A DNA stretch of 64,000 nucleotides from Gnetum montanum (lineage: Eukaryota; Streptophyta; Gnetopsida; Gnetales; Gnetaceae): positions 556,739 through 620,738 of the forward strand of contig MNCI01000579.1 in NCBI GenBank assembly GCA_015680685.1. The letters run 5' to 3'. This document shows positions 23,766 to 35,283 of this stretch, one piece after another. A program made the translations under genes and the position numbers. The notes under the pieces are model-generated. The model was given only the letters and a program-made list of their open reading frames with translations. It did not search any database and had not been told where the DNA came from. Each line of letters starts with the position of its first letter. Within the stretch, counting starts at the first letter, position 1.

Positions 23766-26615
23766 TCAAATGGTCCTAGGTGGTGATGGCTCTTGAGGTT
23801 TCGAGGGACCTTCACTGGCTTCATGCATGGGTGGTGGTTGCAGTGGTTATGGCTGTCCTACTACTGCTACAACTTATGGTAGGAGGCCGAAAGCATCCAG
23901 CAGTGCTTTCATTTTCTTCACCTTACTTCTAGGATCATGCACAGTCCATGCAGCTTTTCCAATGTAGGTTGGGATGGGCACATCCCAAGGACATAGGATT
24001 ACTAGAAACAACTCCTTAGCATTGATGAACCAAGTAGCGAACTTTTTTCATTCAATTTTGAATGCTCTGATTGTGTCCTTCAGCTCCTAGTAACCATTCA
24101 TTCATTTGGCTAGGTTCTTAGTAGTTGATCATTAGTTTGTGAACTATGCTCTGAGAACTTTGAGTTCAGTGTTTATAGTCTCAAGCTTTTGCTTGGTGTC
24201 TTTATGGTGCTTGAACTTTGCCTTGTATAACAAATATGAGCTAGCCACTTATTTCTCCAACTCTGACTATAGCCATTCGGTAGTTAGCATTGCCAAGTTT
24301 GCATAACAAAGATTGGCCAACTCCATATATTCTATCATATCTTCTATTTGCAACTCCTTTAGTCAATTCTTTACCTTGTTGTAGGTGTCAATCCCATCAA
24401 CAATGGATTGCCAAACTTCTTTTCCTTATTGGAGTTACTAGAGGGTGTCATTTTTTTTGCTAATTGGATGTATTTCTCATTAACTTCATTCTATAGGCCA
24501 ACCTGGTTCCTATAGTGATTTTTCACTTTTTCATACTTGAGGACCTCATTCTTCTAGGTTGTGATCTTGATGGAAAACTTCTAGCACAAGGCACAAACTT
24601 CTTCCATTGATAGATTTCGATCCTCTTTGGCCAATCTCCTTAACTCAGTGTTCACCCTGGCAAGTTGCTCTTACTGTTGATGAATATATTCTTGCATCTG
24701 TTCCTTCTGGGCATTAACATTACATAGGTGATGATTCTATGTAGTCAAAGTCTTGTTCTCCTAGTGCATCTGAGCCAAGTCCTTTTGAATTGAGTGTGGA
24801 TTTGCTTTTGCTATGGAATAGTTAAAGATTATTATTATTTCCTCCTCCTTAGCATTTCTAAATTATTCTTGAAGCTATTGAAAAGATTTATCTCTGGTTG
24901 TTGTTGGGTTGAGGATCATAGGGTTAGCAAGGTAGGCATGTAGTTTGGCAACCTCCATGGCCAAGCGTTGATTTTGTTCTTGAGTTGTTTTGAGTTGTCC
25001 CTTCAAGATGATGCACTTTCCCCTTGCTTTCAATAGCTCTGATTGGGTTGTGGTGATGTTTTTGGAAAAATTGAAGATGTTTGGAATCGATTGCATGATC
25101 CTGACTAGTTGATCTAGCAATTCTTCATGTTGGATTCTATTCAACTTCCTGCTAACCATGCCTATAGATATCTACATGTCTCAAAGTGTAGATATATCTA
25201 GTATAGATGCCATGGGTGCATTTAGTGCTCAATGACATGGTCAACAATAGCTTCAATCACTATTTCCTACCTTTGGTGCTACATCACTAGGATGACTATC
25301 CCTTTCCTTTATCCAAATGCACTGAGAAAGTGGTGGCATTCCTAGAAATTTTTGAAAATAAATGGTATTGAGATAATGACACTATCACCTTCCAAGCATT
25401 GAAATCTGACCTCATAGGCAACTTTGTTTGTTAGGCAAAGAAAATTGGTCCACCCCTCTCCATCTTGCTAACTATTCAAATCACCTCATTAAAGTGACTC
25501 ATTGCTAGATATTATATAGATGGATCTACTCCACTCATTCCTACATATTACTCTTGTTCACTCAAGAGATGTTCTTGGATTTTTTGTAAGCACTAAATGG
25601 CTATGCAGGCCTCTGATGTTGTTTCTTGAGTGGGTGGTGGTTGCGACTGCTCATCTTTTTGAGTTATCATTGGCATCTTGTCTTTCATAATCTCAGACCA
25701 TGAGGCCAAAGGAGTATGCTTGACTGTATCATTAGAGTGGTGGACAATACCTACCCTTTTGCAAAATTTTTGGATGAGGCATGGAAAGGGTAGGTTTTTT
25801 CTTTCAGGTTTATTTTCCTTAAAGCACTGTTCAATCTTCAAATAGATAATTTGTAAAAGGTTGACAAGAAATTTTTCACTTCGAGCTGTCCATGCTTGGG
25901 TGGAGAAAGCGGTCACCTTGCTTGGCCTCACCATTGGATTGAGGTGATAGGCCACAATTTTGAAATAGATTTGCTCCACCAGTGTGAGTGTGTCGTACTC
26001 CTTATGGTCAACCTCATAGCACTGCTAGGTCCAATCCTTCTTGGCCTTAGGATCACCTTTCATTAATAGTTTTTCTAACTATGTTCCAGTGTCAGGTAAC
26101 CCCTGTGCCTACACAATAGCTTTAGCTGAGTAGAACACTTGAATTTCCTTGATCTTGAGAGTTGACCCTGACCTTCTGTTGCTCCAGAAGAGATATGTCT
26201 CTTCCATGTACCACTTCCCACTGGATGTGATGATTGGCCACATGAAAGAGGTTTGTAGTTGAGTCTTGACATCTGCTAGTGCTTTCTTTAAGAATGGCCC
26301 AAATTTGATCTCTTGGAGGACTGATCATTGAATTTCTTGGAACCTGATAATGTCAAGGTAGGCATGAGTCAAAGTGACTTCAAGCCTTGGTGTGGGTCCA
26401 AGCACTTCTCCTCACTATGATTATTCTGTGGGCACTTCTTCTTCTAGAATCTGTTGAAAATATTCCACTTCAGGCTCCTCGCAAAGAGGTCCTGTTGCAT
26501 GGGTTGCCTCTGGTAATTCTTGGGCTTGTTCTTGTTGGCCCCTTCCAGCTCTAGGACACTTTTCCCTTGGTTGAGAGGGTTCTCCTTCCTATAGGCATTT
26601 CTGTTTTGGTGTCAT
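23766..26615 (-). pseudogene. Element B additional ORF downstream of pol (env position)
   Basis: From ATG at 26615 to TGA at 23766 is 2,850 nt, exactly 950 codons. The first 340 codons read in one frame with no indel, interrupted only by TAG, TAA and TGA codons where Gln, Arg or Trp are plausible. Domains: a basic, Gln-rich N-terminus; a middle domain (WYMEETYLFWSN near 26,210; KIKEIQVFYSAK; DHKEYDTLTLVEQIYFK near 26,000; NLPFPCLIQKFCKRVG near 25,790) resembling the putative plant transposon protein family (PF20167); a Pro/Gln-rich turn; then a long Glu/Lys/Gln coiled-coil half (HEELLDQLVRIMQ near 25,110); and a tail with WDVPIPTYIGKAAWTVHDP near 23,960. Best preserved open piece: 25593-25979. 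No membrane segment was seen. Function unknown. Confidence 0.78.
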
Positions 26616-28740
26616 TTGTAATCAAAATGAGACCATGGGTTAGCAATTGTTATTTAACTTAAAGCAATTAGGATACCTTTATCTCTTAAGGATAGTTACA
26701 CTTGGCTAAGTTGTGATTATGGTTTATTTAATTATTCCAATTATTATTTAGTTATGTGCTATTGCTAATAATTCATCTCGGAGATTGTTGAAAGGGCTAG
26801 CTTTTCAAAAAAATTGATGTTCGTATATTGTTAAGGTTATTAATCCTTTGGGGAGTTAGAAAAAATTTCCAAAAAATTTCATCTATTTTTCATTGGAAAC
26901 CTTAAGGTTTGTGGCCCCCACAATAAAGATCTTACCTCCAGTAAGTGCAGGATCAAAAAATGGAGTGATTTGGACAAATGGTTGGAAAGTTAAGGGCTTT
27001 GAAAAATGGCAAAAAATCCCCATGTGTTATGAGGAAAATGACCAAAATTTCTAAGTGTGTGGTGGTATATATAGGATTTTTGCAATGTGTCAATGAGGCC
27101 TCGTCGATGTAGCTATTGACCACCATAGATGATTGTTGACTTTGATCAAACTTGAAAAATACAAAGAGTTTTTGAATGAAATTAGGGTCAAATGAAAGCT
27201 CAAAAGGCCAAGAACAGTATGAAAATATGAGAATAGGATGGTGGAACTCATAAATTTGGAAAAATGGAGAAAAAATAATTTAGGGGATGAATGAAATAAA
27301 AGGTTGAGGAGCATTGAGTGAAATACACAATGAAATATATGAATGATAGGATTGTAGCAATGTCTAAGGTAAGGAACCTTAACTAATCAAACCAAGAGCT
27401 ATGCAAGTGGGTCCTCCCCATAGTAGGCTCATGCTCTTGTTGCCCTTTCATAACCTCAACTAAGGAGTCCATGGGCCCCACAGTTGATTAATGGTCATGA
27501 AAAGTTAAGGACCAACCAAAAAGAATCTACCCAAGAATTCGAACACATCAAACCAAGACATGAAGCATAATATAGAACACGGTAGTGAGGTGAGTTATGG
27601 TAACATGGATGGATGATAGAGAAGGTGGAATGGAATTCCAAATTGAGGTCATAAGAAGTCTCTTGTGGAATTTGTGTTTAAAATGACCTGAGAAGATCCA
27701 TCCTTAGTCCAAACCAAAATTAGCTGTGTTCGATGACTTTGCATCATCACTCTAAGACTAGTTCACTTACACAAGACATGAGAGTGCCTCCACAAAACAA
27801 CCACTATTTCATAAAGAGAACAAAAGAGAAACGTAGGAAGTGAGAGAGGACCTTAGTTAGAGGGGACCTTTAGGAATGGGTGCATGTCTTTCTAGTTCCA
27901 TAACTAGTACTTGAGTCAATTTATTTGTCTAATGGGTGTGCTTTGAATTTCCATCATGTTTTTTGTTGAATTTTTTGGATGGGGACCACACCATGTAAAG
28001 ACTTATTCGTTTATTGTATCTAAGGGTTATGCTTTGAATTTCCATCATTTTTTTTTCTTTTGAATTTCTAGATGAAAACCACACCATGCAAAGACTTTAT
28101 TTGACTTCCTATTAGTGGTTGAAATGCAACAGTAAGAAGTCCATGAAAAACACTTAAGCACTTAAGCAAGTAGAAGAGTATAAAGAGTATTGAGTCTCCT
28201 TGAAGTCACGCCCTTTACAAACCTTTGAATCCTTCCTAATTCCAAAACTACTAAGGTTACCAATTGATTAAAAGTTTTCTTTAATGGAAGGGACCTCAAA
28301 TTCCCAAAACAAGGAAAACCATAGAGTATTAGATGGGCAGATGATGTGGACTCACTGCCTGTTCCATGAAAAATAAACCATGGCAAAGTCATTAGATATT
28401 AGAATTCAAAAATAGAAACTAGACATCGACAATCACAACATTAAGCACAAATCATCATTAGTAAATAGCAATAGCAGCACTATGTCATGTGGTAATAAAG
28501 CAATTTTATTAGCAAAGCGAGAAAATATCACAATTGAACAAAACAAAACAAAATAAATAAATAAAATATACAAGAAAGTGTAGAATAATTAAGAAAAGCT
28601 CAAAGGTACTAACGATGGTGTAAAATTAGAAAAATCTAAAAATCTAAAATTTGTAAAATAAATACATTATAAAAATAAAAAATGTGAAAAACAAAAAATA
28701 GAAAAATTAAGAAGCCATATGAATTGTTAGCATAGATGGC
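26616..28740 (-). other. Element B non-coding spacer between pol and the additional ORF
   Basis: Homologous to the spacer of A and to the 3' ends of C and D. It includes the CATGTCTTTCTAG landmark near 27,880 and two copies of an ACCACACCATG(C/T)AAAGACTT segment at about 27,985-28,005 and 28,078-28,100. No frame is convincing. Confidence 0.6.
27045..27125 (-). promoter_or_regulatory. Internal promoter-like module of element B
   Basis: TATATATA at 27066-27073 (minus strand) is 451 bp upstream of the additional ORF ATG. Immediately upstream the minus strand reads AGCTACATCGACGAGGCCTC (about 27,094-27,113), almost the same as GCTACATTGACAAGGCCTC in the 5' LTR of B at about 45,563-45,581. The shared motif and spacing suggest that an LTR-type promoter drives the downstream ORF; activity is inference. 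Confidence 0.6.
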
Positions 28741-28760
28741 CATCTCTCCCATGACTGAGT
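28741..28760 (-). promoter_or_regulatory. Internal PPT-like site after pol, element B
   Basis: The minus strand reads AACTCAGTCATGGGAGAGAT at the pol end, matching the sites after pol in A, C and D. Confidence 0.5.
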
Positions 28761-28825
28761 TGGAAGGAGGAGATCCAAAAAATGGAATGTGGTTGTCCAT
28801 CTATTGAGATGGTAGTTGAACTGGC

Positions 28826-31690
28826 CTATCTTGGTTCAAGGAAAGATTTTACTTGTTGGATGTTGACCAACTGCTTTTTATTTGGGCTTTCAAGTTTGTA
28901 GATTAACATGGCCCTAGAGGAAAAAGGTTGATCAATTATATAATGTCCCTCCCACAACATTTGAAATTTTTCCTTTTGGGGTACATGTGTGGGGTTCCAA
29001 TAGAGAATCTTATCTCTTGGTTGAAGTTTTACTTTCCTTATTTTGAGGTCATGATGTTGCTTATTGAATGCATTGTACACCTCATTCAGAGATAGGGCCA
29101 CTAATTGATTTTCATCTAGCACATTAAGGTTGATCAATCTCTCTTTCTATGCTAGACTTAGGTTAAAATTTAGATCACAGGCTATTGAAAGTGTATAGAG
29201 CTTGGACTGGATTGGAAGCATTGGAAGTTTTCTATACACTAACTCATAAGGAGAGTAGCCAATAGTAAGTTTCCATATTAAATGGTAAGCCTAGAGGCAT
29301 CGTTAAGTTTTTTACTCCAATCTTTCTTATATTTGCTAATGGTCTGTGTTAGTATTTTTGTGATCTCTTGGTTGGTTACCTTTACTTGACTGTTGGCTCG
29401 GGGATGGTAGGGTGTTCTTAATTTATGTTCAACCCCCAAGAATTACATTAACTTTCTAAAAGTGGCACCTGTGAAATGAGTTCCATTTTCAGAAATTAGT
29501 GAATGTGGCACCCCAAACCCATTTACAATATTTTGTTGTATAAATCTAGTAGTAGTGGATGATGTACAATCAGTAATGGCTATTTCTTCTACCCATTTTG
29601 TGTAGTAGTCAAATGCTATGATAATATATGCCTTTCTATTGGAAATGGGTGTGATGGAACCCATGAAGTTAATACCCCATATATCAAAATGTTCTAGTCA
29701 TTGAATCCACTATTAAGAACCTTCCATGAGAGTGGTCATCCCCCCATCTCATTAACAATATTCACAAGATTGGATAAACTGGTGGGCATCCTTGAAGATT
29801 GTAGGCCAATAGTATCCTACCATTAGGATTTCTATGGCTATGTGTCTCCTTACATAGTGTCCTTCATAAGGCCCTTCGTGAGCATCCTAGAGAATGCATA
29901 GTTAATCTTCATTAGGGACACACCAACAAATCAGGCCATCGACACACACCTTATAGAGGTTCCCATTAATTTCTATAAAGTATTTAGCTGAATGAAGAAA
30001 TTGTTTCTTCTGTCTAAAGTCAAGTTCTTTTGGCATCTCTTGAGTGAGAAGGTAGGTGAGGATTCCATTGTATCATGTTGTTTCTATGGGTGTTTGTTCA
30101 TTTATTACTTCTGTAAAGAGGAGTTTGTCTAGAAATTGAGTAGAGAGTAGGCTCTCCTCCTCTTTATTATCCCATATTAAGCAAGAGAGGTGGTTAGCGA
30201 CCACATTCTCAGTCCCTTTTCGATCTACCATTGTGAGATCGAATTCCTGCAAGATCATGAGCCACTATATGATACAAGGGTTCACCATTGGCTTGTTCAT
30301 GAGGAAGTGGATTGCACTGTGGTTCATGTGCACAAATATTTTGTAGTCAAGCACATAGTGCCTGAACTTTTTCAGAGAATAAACCATTGTCATTAGTTCT
30401 TTCTCTATGGTGGTGTAATTTAACTATGCTCCTTCAATGCTTTGGCTTGCACATTGAATATAGTATGGACATTTCTTATTGTCCATCTACATGAGCACTA
30501 CTTCCAAGGCATAGTTAGATGCATTTGTCATGATGTGAAAGGGTCTGGACTAGTCTGGTGCTTGTAAGATTAGTGTTTCTATGATTTTCTCTTTTAACTA
30601 TTGGAATGCATGTTCACATTCCTTGGCCTAGATGAAAGGTGCATCTTTCTTTGTAAGTTCTACTAATGGTTTCATGATCTTAGAGAAATTCTCTATGAAT
30701 CTCCAATAGTAGCCAGTGTGTCCAAGGAATGACTGAACATCTTTAACTATCTCTGGTTAGCGTGTTATTCCTTGGATGACCCTTATCTTTTCTGTATCTA
30801 CCTCAATCCTTTTTTGGAAATTCAATACCCTAGTACAATGCCTTCTTGGACCATGAGATGGCTCTTTTGCCAGTTGAGCTGTAGGTTTGTTTCAACACAT
30901 CTCTTCAATACTTGCTCAAGTCAATCCAAGGCTTGCTCAAATGCAGCTCCATAGGTGGAAAAGTCATCCATGAAGACTTCCACACCACTACCAATTTGCT
31001 ATTTATAAATACTAAGGACTAGACATTGAAATATTGCAGGGGCATTGCACAAACCAAATTGCATCTTACAACATACAAAAGTCCCCTAGGAACTCGTGAA
31101 TGTTATCTTAGCCTGATCTTCTAGCACAATTTGGATTTGGTTATAGCCAATATAACCATCCAATAAGCTATAATAACAATTCCTAGATATGGTGTCCAAC
31201 ACTTGATTCAAAAATGACAATTAAAAATGATATTTAAACATTGCCATATTTAATAGCCTAAAGTTGATGTAGACCTACCATTTTCCATCTTTCTTAAGCA
31301 CAATTATGAGTGGGCTAACCCACTCACTATCCACGATTGGATAGATGAACCCTACCTTGGGAAGTTGTTCAATTTTCTCTTTGATGATTTGCTTTAATTT
31401 GGGGTTCAGCTACCTTTGTGACTACCTTCTAGGCTTCATGGCTAGGTCAGTGTAAATGTGATGTTGACATATCCTTGGATCGATTACTGTTAGCTCAGGA
31501 TATGACCAAGCAAAGACTGTTGGCCATTTGTTAACTACCTTCAATAAATTTTCTTTTCATTAAGGAGCAAGTTTGGCATTAATTATGACTAGTTTACCAT
31601 TGTTTAAAAATGCATATTCCATGCCGACCTATAAATTTTTTAGCTTTATGGGCTCCTGCTTGAAGTTATCAAGAATTTTCAACTCTTCCT
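28826..31690 (-). pseudogene. Element B pol: RT, RNase H and integrase
   Basis: RT is at about 30,700-31,480, with FMDDFS at 30,955-30,981 intact. RNase H is at about 30,180-30,540, with NYAL, EKELMTMVYSLKKF and VHMNHSAI, where the third catalytic Asp reads Asn. Integrase runs to 28,826: ISENGTHFTGATFRKLM near 29,443-29,490 has Glu where the catalytic Asp of S-D-N-G is expected, and the C-terminal domain reads PRDKILYWNPTHVPQKEKF and FQMLWEGHYIID. Just before RT the frame has CAG where C and D have TAA. Stops are frequent. Confidence 0.83.
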
Positions 31691-31989
31691 AATAGGTATC
31701 ATTTTCATCAGAGAGTTGGGGATGAATTTGTTCAAGTTTGTCCATGCCTTCAGCATAAGCACATGTTAGGCTCTCAGTTGGTTCCATGCATAATGTGCTA
31801 CTATCTGGGTCAGCTATCAGCCACTAGGTGCCCTCCTTTTTTGTGGTTGCTATGTACAAACACCTTTGAATATTGATTTGTTGTGTACACTGTTTACATG
31901 CTTTAATGTATGTACTAGTGATGGACCAAATATTTTGCATGAAATTGCACCCATTATTATTGTATGTGATGCATGGAATATGTTTCTTC

Positions 31990-32345
31990 TCTATTTGTCC
32001 AATTCATTTTCTTTGCATATTTCTAGAGATAGGTCCCTTATGCCCATATGTGCATTAACCGTGCTTAACCAACCTCTTCCCATAATGATGGGAAATTCAC
32101 TTTTGTAGTTGTTAACCTTGATCACCAGGGAATTAGTAGGATAGGACAACTCACAAACTATGGTCACAATGTCCTCTACTAATCCCAAAGGGATAGTAAT
32201 TGACTAATCTGCCAATTCTAGATGGATGTTGCTCTTCTTAAGAGGTGGTAGGTTCTAGGCCTTATACATGTCATGGGAGATGAGATTAACTCCAAAACCA
32301 GAGTTAAGAAGAGACTTACATGGCTCATGTCTAGTAATCTATAAG
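31990..32345 (-). pseudogene. Element B aspartic protease relic
   Basis: The minus strand near 32,282-32,335 reads CKSLLNSGFGVNLIS: the retropepsin loop with Asn for the catalytic Asp, as in A. The following piece 31,991-32,188 reads MGLVEDIVTIVCELSYPTN and then PIIMGRGWLSTVNAHMG, matching C and D. Confidence 0.78.
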
Positions 32346-32989
32346 TGTGGGAAGATTGTTAGCCTTGATCCAGTTAGAAATAACATGAATTAGCATCATA
32401 GTGCGAATCCAAGGTGGCACTTGGTTTGAATGGCACTTGAAGGTATTTGATGTAGAAGATGAGGGTGTTGAAGATGTGAGATGATCAGTCAGACTAGGTT
32501 GTGAGGGTTGAAGAGGACTGCTAGGTTAGAAGAAAGATCTTTTTCTATATTGATTGTCCAAACCACTCAGTTGGAAAGTTGCTTGTGAATGTATAGCCCT
32601 CACAACATTTCATTATTGCTGTTGTGGAGGAATCTCACCCTGCATGGATGGAGCAAGAGGTAACTGGGTTGAAGGAGGAGGTGTGTGTGTAGATGGATGT
32701 AGAGGGTGGTATGGATATGGGTTCTCCCCTTAATTAGATGATGAATGTGTTCAGTCATACTCTAGAGGGAAAGAGTGATGCTGAAATGAGGTATGACTTG
32801 TAGAACTTCTTGGATAAATAGGTTGCTAAACATAGTACCCGTATGGATTTAGTTGCTTGTAAGGGTACTGCTACCTTGGTGGTGGCATTCCCCATGATTG
32901 TGATTGGTACCATTGTTGGTATTGTTCATAAGATTGTGGAGAAGCTCCACCTGGGTAGTAAGCTTATTGTTGTTGGTGGAACTATCTTG

Positions 32990-34319
32990 GATTGCCTTGA
33001 GGATAAGGCAATCATCTAGGTGATTCTCAGATTCAATGCATACACCCTAGACTTTTGTAAGTGTGACACCATAGGGAAAAAACCATTTGGATGTTTGTAT
33101 TGACATATGTCATAATTATTTTCATCATCAGAGTCAGTTTCTACAACTTCTTCTATGGCAGCAGCTTTGGCCTTACTTCTTTTATAGGCACATTCAGCTT
33201 CTTTTTGCCTCTTGTAGTTATGATCACTATTTGGTTCTTTGGATTCTTTAGCAATCTTTATTGCAGTTTAAAATTTTTCATCCAAAGAGTCCCATAATTT
33301 ATCAACCTTTGTCGAAATATCAAAAACAGATTTTTGGATGGGCAAGGTTTTCTTATTCGCCACATCATCGAGTGGTGACTTCTCTTCATCACAAAATCAG
33401 GCCTCCCATTTCCTAATGAAAGGATCCCTATTATACTCTTCTACACTTTCTCTTTTTCATAGCTCATATTCTTCTTTTGCTACCTGCTCAATCAACCTTT
33501 GGATTTGATGAATTCTTAGTTTAGACAATCTTCCTTGGGCATACATCCCAAGAGTTTTCCTAGTTTCTGCTCGAAGCCCATCTATGATGTGGCAAAGTTG
33601 TTCCCTCTAAGAATAACCATGGCCAAGGCATTGGTGTAAAAGTGAATAGTATTGACCCATGGTGGCATCCAAGGGTTCATGTGTTCCCTATTTCTAGCCT
33701 TGGATTTTCCTTCTCAAATTAGACACTCTAGAGTACATCTGGTATTTATCATTAAATAGCTCTAACAAGGTACTTCATTGGTGCATGGATTCTAGTTCCA
33801 AGGGCCAGTACTAGCTTTCAGCTTCCTTGATGAGTGTCCTATGGTAGAGCTTGGGTTTTTGCCATTTATTTTCTATGTTCTGTAAGGCACAAACATCATG
33901 AAAATATTGTAGATGTGTCTATGGATCAAAGTTGTATCCCCCATCAAATCTTGGGATATTATTCATGTCTAAGTGCTTGATTTGGTTATCTTTCATATGC
34001 CTGGCTTGAATTCTAACTACCTCTACAATGTTAAGCATGCTTCAAGTTTCCAATAGAGGTTTATCATTGTCACTGCGTCGATAATGCCAATGATGATTTT
34101 GGCCACCCCTTGGGTCTTGGTGACCTTTATGATCATTGTTGTCTCATTGATCATATTCATCATGATTATTTTTATAGTAGCTTCTATGAGAACCAGTAGA
34201 TGAAGAGGAATGTTCAGAATTGAATAAAGATGATGGAGATGAAGATGGATTGCCATTGCCACTGCAGTGTTTGCCACCACTTTTTTTCTCATTACAATTC
34301 CCATCCTTAGATCCCTTGC
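32990..34319 (-). pseudogene. Element B gag, 3' part (after the C insertion)
   Basis: It resumes at the CTTGC duplication with a Ser/Asn/His-rich linker (CSGNGNPSSSPSSLFNSEHS), then capsid (HLQYFHDVCALQNIENKW, LELFNDKYQMYSRVSNLR, QYYSLLHQC) at about 33,550-34,010. A damaged knuckle follows near 33,090-33,120 (ICQYKHPNGFFP) in which the downstream Cys pair is lost. It continues to the protease region through a Pro/Gln/Tyr-rich linker. Confidence 0.75.
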
Positions 34320-35139
34320 TGATGAACCATGATATCGCGTACACAATATCATGCATGCGATATCACATCCACCACATGATATTGCATATGCAATATCACA
34401 TCCTGCCTCATCTTCTATAAATAAGAGGCAACGCCCTTGGTTCTGATACAATTAGATTTAGACCCTTAGCTAGACTCTTGTAGTTTTTTCATTCTAGAGT
34501 TAGAATTATTTTTGTATGCCTACAATAGGAGTCATAGAGTGAACAGATCTTTATTCAAGCAATTTATACCTGAGCACAATTTTGTGTACAACAATAAAGA
34601 TGAACTTTATGATAAACCTTGCAACATACAAATTAAGCTAATTAGTAATTAATGATTATTTAATGCTTTCCTAGTTAATTAATATCTCTCTAAACCTTCA
34701 ACCCCCTTAGTTAAATACACTCAGTACGACCGCTTCGAGCATGCGTGTAGTGCTTGGTAACCCAATAACGATTAGCATTTGGTAACCCCAGCAGCATTGC
34801 ACTAGTTCAGGATGTGTACAAAAAGTGGGAATAGATACTGGTGTTAGGAACATTTAGAAACTAGTTAATGAATAGTTAATGTAAGTTAGTCACTTAGTTC
34901 TCTCTCCCTCTCCTTTATTAGCAGAAGACAAAAAATACAAAAGCTATAAAAATCATATACCTCAAGATTCCTTAACCATACAACCATGACAATACAAGTA
35001 AGTTTGGGAAGACAACGATTGATTAACCTTGAGTGTTCCATTAAGGTGCATAAGCACTTGGTCCTTAGATTTCAACCGAATCGTGTGTGAAACCCTCGTA
35101 TTCGTATGGTTGAGTGTAGGGATACCTCGCCACTCATCA
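34320..35139 (+). repeat. Element C 5' LTR
   Basis: 820 bp, TGATGAACCATGATATC to CGCCACTCATCA. U3 opens with repeated GATATC palindromes (34,331-34,400), then TATAAATA at 34,416-34,423, and AATAAA within AACAATAAAGATGAAC near 34,590. Confidence 0.93.
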
Positions 35140-35140
35140 T

Positions 35141-35158
35141 TGGCACCATTGCCTAGGA
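35141..35158 (+). promoter_or_regulatory. Element C primer-binding site
   Basis: TGGCACCATTGCCTAGGA, one base after the LTR. It resembles the tRNA-Asp-complementary site used by Athila elements (TGGCGCCGTTG...GGGGA) with several G-to-A type differences. Confidence 0.65.
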
Positions 35159-35283
35159 CTTAGTTGTTTGTGCACTATGTAGAACATAGGAAATCATTCA
35201 TATCATTGGAATGTTAGAACAAACCCTTAGGGTTAATCAAAGAAAGATGAGACAATAGTACATTGCACACCAAACAAAACAAG

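Noticed and set aside
34023-34451. A 142-codon minus-strand ORF spanning the C 5' LTR and the B gag linker
   Set aside because: It crosses the insertion boundary at 34,319/34,320, so it is a chance fusion. The B gag linker is in a different frame.
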